From Paludibacteraceae bacterium (GTDB lineage Bacteria; Bacteroidota; Bacteroidia; Bacteroidales; Paludibacteraceae), in the NCBI GenBank assembly GCA_024401455.1, contig JAKSLA010000032.1:1-34608 (forward strand): 34,608 nt of DNA, given 5' to 3'. The position numbers and the translations under genes were made by a program. The notes under the pieces are model-generated. The model was not told where the DNA came from. It did not search any database and saw only the letters and a program-made list of their open reading frames with translations. Positions 1 to 5,586 of this stretch are shown piece by piece. How positions within the stretch are numbered: position 1 is the first letter of the stretch; each line of letters starts with the position of its first letter.

Positions 1-6
1 AAATAA

Positions 7-2145
7 CTACATGAGATTAGAAAATATCTACTTGATTTAGCCGTTGAAGCAAATGATGATATTCTGCATAATATTTTAAGAAAAAAAGAAATCAGAGGAG
101 AGAAACTTATTGCCGAAAAAATAAAAGAATTGTTTGGAAATGTTTCAGACATGTTGCTTGCTCTTGACACTTTGTCTAATGCATTGCATAATAAGAAAAG
201 TGTCCTCTCATCGTTAAAAAAGAAAGGTATAACACTAGACGCTCTGGATGAAATTTGTAAAAGAGGTCATGAACTTAGTCGTTTGCAAAACAACCATATG
301 GAATCATTAGGTTCCATTTACAATGAGATCAGGAAGTATTCAACCCAGCTTTTGAAAATAATCAATATTTCTTCCCAAGACAAAGATATGCAGCCTCTTA
401 TTGATGCACTGGATCACTTGAGATATATGAACATGAGTTCAAACAATTCTTTGCAGGATGATGCTCCCACCGAACATATTGAAAGTAAATTTCTTAAATA
501 CATAAGGGACGAAAATGGAAATATTGATAAAAAATATTATGAAATTGCGACGCTATCAAGTCTGCGTTCTGCCATAAGGAACAACACGGTGACTGTTGAA
601 GGCAGTGAAAAATACTTATCTTTTGATAGGGATCTTATAGATAAAGACACCTTTGCTTCTGCAAACGATATATTTGAAACATTAAGAGGGTTTAGAACAT
701 TTGATGAATATTATAGAGATAGGAAGCAGACATTGGAAGAACTTCTACAATTTCTCAATGAAAATATAGGTGTTCTCGAAGATCTATGGGTAGAAAAGGG
801 GCACATGCATCTATCTCCTCTTGAAGCCGCTGTTCCCGAAAAAGCCATAGATCTTAGCAGATATATTTTTGGAGATTTAGTTCCAGATGCGAGATTGGAG
901 GAGATTTTGTTGGAAGTTGATAAGTGGACACACTTTACTAAACATTTTATCCATACAAACCTCAAGAACCAATCGATAAAGCCAGAGGATAATGAGAAAA
1001 TACTGGCATCAATTATGGGATTGGGGACAAATGTCGGCCTAACGAAAATGTCTAAATCTATGAATAAATACACTTATGATCAACTTTATAACATTGTCTT
1101 AAATTGTATTGATGAAAATAGTATTAGATTAGCACAAGGCGACATAGTAAGATATATGAGAAACTTGTGGGTTTCTGAGTATTGGGGTGAAGGCAATACT
1201 TCATCAAGTGACGGAAGAGGTATCAAAACAATTGTTTCTTCCCCTAATTCCGAATACAATCCTCGACATGGAATAAACAAAGGATGCTCAATTTACAGAT
1301 TTGTCTGTGACAAGTACTATGTTTTTTTTACTAAGGTAATACGATCAAACAGAGAATTCCAACAAATTATAGATGGAGTACTTGCCCATGAAGAAATGAC
1401 AGGCACACCAGTGATAGAACACTATTCTGATACAGGAGGATACAGTGACCCTTTGTTTGGTTTAGCTCATCTTTTAGGCTTTTCATATGCCCCTAGAATA
1501 AAAAACATATCAACTAGAAATCTATACATATCAAGAGAGAATACAGTCGGAGAAAACATAAAACATGTGACTTTTAAAAAGATTAATAAACAGTGGATTG
1601 AAGAGTATTATGACGACATTTTGAGAATAGCGTATTCAATAAAAAAGGGAGAAGTCTCAGGAGAACTTGTTATGAGAAAATTATGTAACAAATCAAGTAA
1701 ACTTAGAAGAGCCGTAGTCGAAATGGGAAGATTGGAAAAAACAATATTTCTTCTTAGATTCTACACCTCTCCTGATTTGCGTAGAAGAATCCAAATTGGA
1801 TTGAATAAAGGAGAGGCTAATAATTTATTGGCAAAGGCTGTTCAATTTGGCAATGAAGGTAAATTCACGGTTAAGGAACCTTCTCGTCAACAATTGCGCG
1901 CGTCATCATTGTCATTAATTATGGATGCTATTTGCGTATGGAATGCAGTTTACTTGCAAAGGAGTATTGATTATCTAGAATCTAATGGGAAACTTATTGA
2001 TAGAAGTTATCTAAAACATATCTCTCCCCAAAATTATGAGCATATTAATTTCCTGGGAAGATATGATTTTTCGAAAGAACAATCTTTGCCTATTAACGTG
2101 TTCAGAAAATTAAAAATAGAAAACAATCACAAAAATATAAGCTAA
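7..2145 (+). CDS. tnpA: Tn3-family transposase TnpA, 5'-truncated in this window
   Basis: This is the catalytic C-terminal part (about 710 residues) of a Tn3-family DDE transposase, which normally has about 1000 residues and performs replicative transposition. Seen: an S-S-S-D-G motif (Asp codon at 1210-1212), then H-Y-S-D-T-G-G-Y-S-D-P-L-F-G-L-A-H-L-L-G-F with the second Asp at 1429-1431, then L-N-K-G-E with the Glu at 1813-1815. The spacing (73 and 128 residues) fits the Tn3 DDE triad. The family's C-terminal A-V-Y-L-Q-R-S and H-I-N-F-L-G-R-Y motifs follow. The frame opens after a TAA at 4-6 and has no ATG until 151 (TTG at 130), although codons 7-129 read as protein. So the N-terminus lies left of the window, or the gene carries a nonsense or frameshift mutation there. 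Family call very sure; intactness not. Confidence 0.93.
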   Translation, partial: LHEIRKYLLDLAVEANDDILHNILRKKEIRGEKLIAEKIKELFGNVSDMLLALDTLSNALHNKKSVLSSLKKKGITLDALDEICKRGHELSRLQNNHMESLGSIYNEIRKYSTQLLKIINISSQDKDMQPLIDALDHLRYMNMSSNNSLQDDAPTEHIESKFLKYIRDENGNIDKKYYEIATLSSLRSAIRNNTVTVEGSEKYLSFDRDLIDKDTFASANDIFETLRGFRTFDEYYRDRKQTLEELLQFLNENIGVLEDLWVEKGHMHLSPLEAAVPEKAIDLSRYIFGDLVPDARLEEILLEVDKWTHFTKHFIHTNLKNQSIKPEDNEKILASIMGLGTNVGLTKMSKSMNKYTYDQLYNIVLNCIDENSIRLAQGDIVRYMRNLWVSEYWGEGNTSSSDGRGIKTIVSSPNSEYNPRHGINKGCSIYRFVCDKYYVFFTKVIRSNREFQQIIDGVLAHEEMTGTPVIEHYSDTGGYSDPLFGLAHLLGFSYAPRIKNISTRNLYISRENTVGENIKHVTFKKINKQWIEEYYDDILRIAYSIKKGEVSGELVMRKLCNKSSKLRRAVVEMGRLEKTIFLLRFYTSPDLRRRIQIGLNKGEANNLLAKAVQFGNEGKFTVKEPSRQQLRASSLSLIMDAICVWNAVYLQRSIDYLESNGKLIDRSYLKHISPQNYEHINFLGRYDFSKEQSLPINVFRKLKIENNHKNIS

Positions 2146-2148
2146 CAT

Positions 2149-2174
2149 GTGATAATTTTGGGTGAAATGTGCAA
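2149..2174. repeat. 26-bp direct repeat, internal copy of the Tn3 end
   Basis: The 26 bp starting GTGATAATTTTGGGTGAAAT just after the tnpA stop codon recur exactly at 2313-2338 inside the terminal inverted repeat, 164 bp to the right. This copy lacks the outer CCCC end, so it is probably an extra transposase-binding site or a relic end rather than a functional terminus. Confidence 0.85.
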
Positions 2175-2308
2175 ATTTTGATGGGTCAATGTCGGGATTT
2201 TGTCTAAAAAATACGTTTTTTAATGTCAAAATTTATGTCAGAAAACACTATTTAGTGTCTAAGAATGTATTTTTAAGATTATAATAATCTATAAATCAAT
2301 TTATTAAA
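2175..2308. other. non-coding transposon end region with five TGTC motifs
   Basis: No reading frame is seen. TGTC occurs at 2190, 2201, 2224, 2236 and 2256, the last beside the palindrome CACTATTTAGTG. TGTC begins the half-sites of serine resolvase res sites in Tn3 elements, so a degenerate res-like region is possible, but the spacing was not matched to a known res. AT-rich sequence alone could give this pattern. Confidence 0.3.
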
Positions 2309-2346
2309 ATTGGTGATAATTTTGGGTGAAATGTGCAAGTAACCCC
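2309..2346 (-). mobile_element. Tn3-family right terminal inverted repeat (38 bp)
   Basis: Read from outside inward (minus strand) it begins GGGGTTACTTGCACATTTCA and continues with CCCAAAA. GGGG at the outer tip, CATTTC at about position 14 and an A-rich stretch match the general form of Tn3-family ends. It lies downstream of tnpA and directly abuts a 5'-truncated HU gene, so this is the transposon boundary. The left end and the 5-bp target duplication (the candidate right copy is ATTAT at 2347-2351) are outside the window. Confidence 0.75.
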
Positions 2347-2517
2347 ATTATCTCAGAATTGAAAAGAGGTGGAACTATTCAACTTGTTGGCTTTGGTTCC
2401 TTCTCTGTTGATGTTCGTCGCGAACGTGAAGGACGAAATCCACAAACAGGAAAGAAAATTATTCTTCCTGAGAAAAAGATAGCAAAATGGAAACCTTCAA
2501 AAAACATCCTAGATTAA
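2347..2517 (+). pseudogene. HU-family DNA-binding protein, 5' end removed by Tn3 insertion
   Basis: HU/IHF-type proteins are about 90-residue dimers that bend DNA. The 56 codons here start at P-I-I-S-E-L-K-R-G and contain the conserved body: I-Q-L-V-G-F-G-S-F-S-V, then the arm motif G-R-N-P-Q-T-G-K, then K-K-I-A-K-W-K-P-S. The first 35-40 residues (the two N-terminal helices) are missing. The only upstream start in frame, GTG at 2326, lies within the transposon terminal repeat, so a protein started there would carry transposon-derived residues and no HU dimerization helices. It was probably co-transcribed with the next gene, which begins 7 nt after this stop. Confidence 0.85.
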
Positions 2518-2523
2518 ACAACA

Positions 2524-2904
2524 ATGCTAACTTTAGAAGAAATGGAGAAAATTGAAGAAATGGAAGCTGCCTGGACAGCTGAATTACAGCAAAAAGTAAA
2601 CGTTATTACAAGATCATTATCAAATGACTTTGCTTTTGCATTTGGACCAATGTACGATATAAAAAAAATATCTGAAGTGCCGGCTGAAGATAGATTAGTA
2701 ATCCATTCAAAGATTAAAAAATATCTTGAAAGTGCAAATGGTATTAATACCTACGAAAACGATTTTGATGTGTTGGATGGGATAAATATGGTTGCTATAG
2801 ATTATAGCAAGCTTTCAGATATGAAGCAATATGACACTGTGTCCTACTGTTTAGGCCAGGATGTTGACGATTCACTTGTGTTGGCTTATAAACTTAAAAT
2901 TTAG
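2524..2904 (+). CDS. hypothetical protein (126 aa) downstream of the HU remnant
   Basis: This is a 126-residue soluble, acidic protein of unrecognized family. The N-terminus M-L-T-L-E-E-M-E-K-I-E-E-M-E-A-A-W looks like an amphipathic helix; no membrane segment, signal peptide or metal-binding motif is visible. It starts at ATG 2524, six bases after the HU stop, so the two were an operon. The Tn3 insertion has probably removed their native promoter, leaving expression to read-through from the transposon. It is the only intact plus-strand gene right of tnpA. Confidence 0.7.
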   Translation: MLTLEEMEKIEEMEAAWTAELQQKVNVITRSLSNDFAFAFGPMYDIKKISEVPAEDRLVIHSKIKKYLESANGINTYENDFDVLDGINMVAIDYSKLSDMKQYDTVSYCLGQDVDDSLVLAYKLKI

Positions 2905-2908
2905 TAGT

Positions 2909-2932
2909 TTAGGAACACCGGCAATAGCCGGT
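2909..2932 (-). repeat. intergenic palindromic repeat, copy 1
   Basis: TTAGGAAC is followed by ACCGGC-AATA-GCCGGT (palindrome 2917-2932, 6-bp stem). It is the same element as at 5559, 27001, 28060 and 28682, with a one-base loop change (AATA instead of GATA). As at three other copies, an intrinsic terminator sits immediately to its right (2941-2965). The unit therefore looks like the 3' end of a former minus-strand gene. Confidence 0.85.
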
Positions 2933-2940
2933 CACACAAA

Positions 2941-2965
2941 AAAGCAGAGAATATATCTCTGCTTT
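2941..2965 (-). terminator. intrinsic terminator, bidirectional
   Basis: AAAGCAGAGA (2941-2950), loop ATATA and TCTCTGCTTT (2956-2965) form a perfect 10-bp stem with T-runs on both strands. It can end the plus-strand 126-aa gene and any leftward transcript. Its placement beside palindromic repeat copy 1 matches the other terminator-repeat pairs in the window. Confidence 0.85.
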
Positions 2966-3011
2966 TTCTATTTTGGGGTACCATGCACAAATTGAACTTG
3001 TAGAGAGTTAG

Positions 3012-3161
3012 AAACCAGATTTACAATTTTTGTCTTTGGATACATTTAAAGAAGCTATTGGTTTTTATGTTAAACTCGGCTTTGACAAAGCAGAGATGGA
3101 TTTGCCAGAAAATCCAACAGTTAGAATGTATAAGGATCTACATCTTAACGAAGATGAATAA
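3012..3161 (+). pseudogene. C-terminal remnant of an acetyltransferase-like (GNAT) gene
   Basis: After an in-frame TAG at 3009-3011, 49 codons read like real protein to TAA 3159. They include F-K-E-A-I-G-F-Y-V-K-L-G-F, which resembles the acetyl-CoA-side helix of GNAT N-acetyltransferases (A-x-x-F-Y-x-x-x-G-F). No start codon or N-terminal three quarters is present, so this is a fragment. A glyoxalase-type protein can share a similar F-Y-x-x-L-G-F string, so the family is moderately sure and the fragment status more so. Confidence 0.5.
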
Positions 3162-3190
3162 AAGGGGGAACTATAAAAATTCCTCCTTTT
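3160..3190. terminator. bidirectional terminator between convergent frames
   Basis: AAAAGGGGGAA (3160-3170) and TTCCTCCTTTT (3180-3190) pair over 11 bp with one mismatch, with A/T runs on both sides. It lies between the plus-strand remnant and the minus-strand 184-aa gene and overlaps the latter's stop codon. Confidence 0.6.
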
Positions 3191-3743
3191 ATTTTATCGA
3201 TTTTGAATGAACATACCAAAGTCCAATTCCGAGAAGGACACAAATAATTAAAAGGACCCCAAACAGAATATATGCCATTGAACATTGTGTGACATTAGAA
3301 TTAGTAATCTTAACAATATAACTGATAAAGACCGTAAGAGAAGCGAATACGAAGGAAGCGACAACACTCTGTAGAATTCCCGAAAGATATTGGTCTGTCT
3401 TTGATGGTTTAATCTTTTCTACAATCTCGGTCAATCTTCTATCAGAAGATTCGAGAAGTTTCTGTTTTATTTCATCAATTCTTTCGTCAGTAGATTGACC
3501 TATAATCTCGTCAATAAGGTGCTGAGCTTTCATTCTGTAACTCTCCAGTTGAGATGTAGCACCGACAATTTTATGAAATCCAGAAAGGTCATTTTCGCTA
3601 GGTTCACTATTGTTATGTTCGGTCTTATAACTTTCAATGAAATCAATCTTATCCATTTTATATATGGAATATGCTATCATACCCACAATATCATCCTCTC
3701 CTTCGACAAGGAGACTATATATGTAACTATATTTTCTAGCCAT
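3189..3743 (-). CDS. membrane-anchored protein with two C-terminal TM helices (184 aa)
   Basis: Unrecognized function. The first 30 residues contain L-V-E-G-E-D-D-I-V-G-M-I-A-Y-S-I-Y-K, a pattern I associate with small tail-anchored bacterial membrane proteins of unknown role. A polar, charged middle (about 40-115) resembles a coiled coil. Two hydrophobic helices lie at about 122-145 and 155-178, separated by N-S-N-V-T-Q. It starts at ATG 3743 and overlaps the upstream 62-aa gene by 8 nt, so the two are translationally coupled. A soluble domain on a helical hairpin, paired with a small partner, is seen in some defence or toxin systems; that is speculation. Confidence 0.75.
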   Translation of the reverse strand: MARKYSYIYSLLVEGEDDIVGMIAYSIYKMDKIDFIESYKTEHNNSEPSENDLSGFHKIVGATSQLESYRMKAQHLIDEIIGQSTDERIDEIKQKLLESSDRRLTEIVEKIKPSKTDQYLSGILQSVVASFVFASLTVFISYIVKITNSNVTQCSMAYILFGVLLIICVLLGIGLWYVHSKSIK

Positions 3744-3924
3744 TTCCTCTCACTTTATCTAATGATTTTTTGAAATTCTTTCTAAATTCTTCCATAGTTA
3801 TAACGTCAGTTATTTCGATACCATCAACGTTTATGCTGAGAATAATCTTATCATCGGAAGAACGGGCTACACATCTTTTTGAGACTTTAACCCTTTCATT
3901 CTTATATGTTTTTCCTGTAACCAT
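3736..3924 (-). CDS. small protein (62 aa) coupled to the membrane protein
   Basis: This is a basic 62-residue protein, M-V-T-G-K-T-Y-K-N-E-R-V, with no family I recognize. The sequence alternates short strands (I-I-L-S-I-N-V-D-G-I-E-I) with a final helix (M-E-E-F-R-K-N-F-K-K-S-L), suggesting a small beta-plus-helix fold. It is first in a two-gene operon: its ATG (3924) is about 26 nt downstream of a well-formed Bacteroidales -7 box, and its stop overlaps the start of the membrane protein. Size, overlap and position would suit an antitoxin or regulator, but nothing in the sequence proves it. Confidence 0.65.
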   Translation of the reverse strand: MVTGKTYKNERVKVSKRCVARSSDDKIILSINVDGIEITDVITMEEFRKNFKKSLDKVRGNG

Positions 3925-3949
3925 AGCCTAATTTTTAGTTTAAAACTAT

Positions 3950-3981
3950 CAAATATAGATAAAATAAATCTAAATTTCAAA
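3950..3981 (-). promoter_or_regulatory. Bacteroidales-type promoter for 3924-3189
   Basis: On the minus strand TTTG (3978-3981), a 20-nt spacer and TATATTTG (3950-3957) match the Bacteroidales consensus TTTG / TAnnTTTG. It overlaps the stop of the upstream 76-aa gene. Confidence 0.75.
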
Positions 3982-4207
3982 ATTCAGCTTGCAAATCTGA
4001 ATAATGATAATTATCAATTAGCACTTTGAGAAGTTGCTTTGCCTTGAACTTAGTCGCTTTCTTCAGACTTGCGAGATAATCGGGAGTTGCCCCGACATGC
4101 CCTTCTTCTTCACAGAAACACAGAACCTGGTTCTTATGAGTGTCTGCCCATTGACCACCAAATACCGCTAAAGTGTGGTCATCTTCAACTAAAAAACTAA
4201 CCTTCAT
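3977..4207 (-). CDS. small hypothetical protein (76 aa) downstream of radC
   Basis: Unrecognized. The protein starts M-K-V-S-F-L-V-E-D-D-H-T-L-A-V-F-G-G-Q-W and has a Cys/Glu-rich centre (V-L-C-F-C-E-E-E-G-H-V-G-A) and a basic helix (K-K-A-T-K-F-K-A-K-Q-L-L-K-V-L). I chose ATG 4207: the longer frame to 4264 would run about 50 nt into radC, whereas ATG 4207 lies 7 nt after the radC stop. It is probably translated from the radC mRNA. No membrane segment. Confidence 0.7.
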   Translation of the reverse strand: MKVSFLVEDDHTLAVFGGQWADTHKNQVLCFCEEEGHVGATPDYLASLKKATKFKAKQLLKVLIDNYHYSDLQAEF

Positions 4208-4214
4208 AATCGTA

Positions 4215-4829
4215 TTAAATTTTCTTTTCTGATTTATAACTAAAGAACTTTCCATCACTGACAATTAGGTGATCCATAAGGTCTATATCTAAACACTTCC
4301 CTGCAACCATCAATTTTGAGGTTATATTATCATCCTCCTTACTTGGTTGTATAGAACCACTGGGATGATTATGCACCATAATCATAGCTGTTGCTTTCAC
4401 ATCAAGAGCAACACGCATTATTTGGCGTACATCAAAAACTGTTGAGTTGTAAGACCCTACTGAAAATCGGACCTTCTTAATAACATGATTTGCATTATTA
4501 AGGAATATCACGAATAATTCTTCATGGTCTAAGCCTAGGAAATCCTCTTTTACGTAGTCAAATACGCTATTTGGATTGTCAATTACTGCATTCTTTTTAG
4601 CCACAGGATTACGTTTCATCAATTCTGCAAGTGCCAATACTTTTTTGGCATTGTAAGAAGATATATCAGCCTTTTCTGCGAGTTCTCCTGCTGAACAATA
4701 AAGTGGTTTGGTTTCAAAAAGCATATCTGCACTTTTTTCCACCTCTTTTTTGTCTTTGCCCAAAACAACAGCCAATAAATCCGAGTTGGACATCATTCTA
4801 TATTGTTCACTTTCTATCACTTCTAACAT
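4215..4829 (-). CDS. radC: RadC-like JAB/MPN-domain protein
   Basis: RadC-family proteins carry a JAMM metalloprotease-like fold; a DNA-repair role is historical and unproven, and they are very common on mobile elements. This 204-residue copy is near family length. The N-terminal part has the helix-hairpin-helix-like region (S-N-S-D-L-L-A-V-V-L-G) and the C-terminal half is the JAB domain. The metal site is H153-N-H155-P-S-G-S-I-Q-P-S-K-E-D166, the canonical H-x-H-x10-D, preceded by H-E-E-L-F-V-I-F-L-N. I prefer ATG 4829 (M-L-E-V-I-E-S) over GTG 4859, because RadC proteins usually begin close to this point. It is followed by the 76-aa gene in the same transcription unit. Confidence 0.9.
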   Translation of the reverse strand: MLEVIESEQYRMMSNSDLLAVVLGKDKKEVEKSADMLFETKPLYCSAGELAEKADISSYNAKKVLALAELMKRNPVAKKNAVIDNPNSVFDYVKEDFLGLDHEELFVIFLNNANHVIKKVRFSVGSYNSTVFDVRQIMRVALDVKATAMIMVHNHPSGSIQPSKEDDNITSKLMVAGKCLDIDLMDHLIVSDGKFFSYKSEKKI

Positions 4830-4900
4830 AAATCTTGATTTAATTGTTAGCAAATACACCCTCTACCCCGCCCTCGTCTTTAGAGTAGACCGTTTGATTA

Positions 4901-5158
4901 TCAAATGGAAACTTGTTGCAGCTGATGTTGTCTGTATCTTTCAATCACCAACTGGGTAAGATGCTTGTATTCATCTTCCGAATAGCCGATAAAGTCGGTT
5001 ATCGGTTTAACCATCTTGTGAAAAGTGCCGATACCCACACCGGTCATCTTCTTCAACCACACACCTTCTTTGCCTTCCAACAACCAAGGTTCATAGAAAT
5101 CACCTTGTCCATTGTAACGAACTGCATAAGCAGTCAAATAATCGCTGAAATTTCTCAT
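4901..5158 (-). CDS. hypothetical protein (85 aa) with its own cassette-type promoter
   Basis: The sequence is M-R-N-F-S-D-Y-L-T-A-Y-A-V-R-Y-N-G-Q-G-D-F-Y-E-P-W-L. It is aromatic-rich and soluble, with a predicted helical C-terminus (Y-K-H-L-T-Q-L-V-I-E-R-Y-R). Family not recognized. A plus-strand frame of equal length overlaps it, but this strand is preferred because a perfect TATCTTTG -7 box lies 46 nt upstream of its ATG. The AGAGCGAGGGG element shared with three other small genes lies 64 nt further up. It is the leftmost gene of that promoter family. Confidence 0.7.
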   Translation of the reverse strand: MRNFSDYLTAYAVRYNGQGDFYEPWLLEGKEGVWLKKMTGVGIGTFHKMVKPITDFIGYSEDEYKHLTQLVIERYRQHQLQQVSI

Positions 5159-5203
5159 ATAAAAACTTGAATTAGAATTGATTAACTGTTATTTTCTTTT
5201 ATA

Positions 5204-5285
5204 CAAAGATAGCAATATAGTATGGTATAATAAACTAAAACACAGAGTGTTAGATACAAACACGCCCGACCCTCCCCCTCGCTCT
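5204..5285 (-). promoter_or_regulatory. promoter A: AGAGCGAGGGG element plus -7 box
   Basis: On the minus strand AGAGCGAGGGG (5275-5285) is followed, after a 63-nt gap, by TATCTTTG (5204-5211). GTGTTTTAGT lies 32 nt before the -7 box, exactly as in promoter B. No close TTTG -33 is seen, but TTAGTTTA occupies about that position. It drives the 85-aa gene. Confidence 0.75.
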
Positions 5286-5346
5286 TTTCACCCATTCGCA
5301 GAAGGAGTTCTGATGAAAGATAGAATTAAAAAACTGTAGATTTTTG

Positions 5347-5452
5347 TAAATTTGTATTTATACTGAAAATCCTCTTCGGAATTAGAAAAGGATTCTCATA
5401 ATATAAACTTGAATTTTGACGAGAATGGCTTGTGAAAGCTGTTCTCGTTTTT
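5347..5452 (+). ncRNA. candidate small RNA with promoter and terminator (plus strand)
   Basis: A plus-strand TAAATTTG (5347-5354) matches the -7 consensus, and about 90 nt later there is a strong terminator-like hairpin. That hairpin is ACGAGAA (5419-5425), an inner GCTT-GTGA-AAGC, TTCTCGT (5442-5448), then TTTT. A second hairpin, AATCCT/AGGATT, lies between. No protein frame of useful length starts here and the neighbouring genes are on the other strand, so a short RNA is one explanation. No TTTG -33 box is seen. Confidence 0.3.
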
Positions 5453-5457
5453 ATTAA

Positions 5458-5502
5458 GCAAAAGGGCAACCCCAGTTCTATGAACCGGGCTTGCCCCTTT
5501 GC
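5458..5502. other. long imperfect stem-loop
   Basis: GCAAAAGGGCAA (5458-5469) pairs with TTGCCCCTTTGC (5491-5502), continuing inward through CCC/GGG and GTTC-TAT-GAAC. It is a 45-nt structure in the space between the TOPRIM gene end and the 85-aa gene promoter. On the minus strand it is followed by TTAATAAAAAC, so it may act as terminator for the TOPRIM transcript. Confidence 0.5.
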
Positions 5503-5558
5503 TGATACTATGAATAAGAAAGGATATGCGAAAAGGTATGAAATAGTTTGGTTAATAG

Positions 5559-5582
5559 TTAGGAACACCGGCGATAGCCGGT
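5559..5582 (-). repeat. intergenic palindromic repeat, copy 2
   Basis: TTAGGAAC plus ACCGGC-GATA-GCCGGT (palindrome 5567-5582) ends 4 nt from the TOPRIM stop codon. It is identical in its 24 bp to copies 4 and 5. Unlike the other copies it has no terminator between it and the gene. Confidence 0.9.
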
Positions 5583-5586
5583 TTCT

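Noticed and set aside
2326-2517. 63-aa HU-like ORF starting at GTG 2326
   Set aside because: The start and first residues lie inside the Tn3 terminal repeat; it is better described as a 5'-truncated HU gene.
3977-4264. 95-aa reading starting at 4264
   Set aside because: It overlaps the end of radC by about 50 nt; ATG 4207 fits the gene spacing better.
4913-5170. 85-aa plus-strand ORF opposite the minus-strand 85-aa gene
   Set aside because: No promoter is seen on this strand, whereas the minus-strand frame has a well-placed consensus promoter.
5326-5568. 80-aa minus-strand ORF
   Set aside because: It runs through two strong stem-loops and a palindromic repeat, and its composition is not protein-like.
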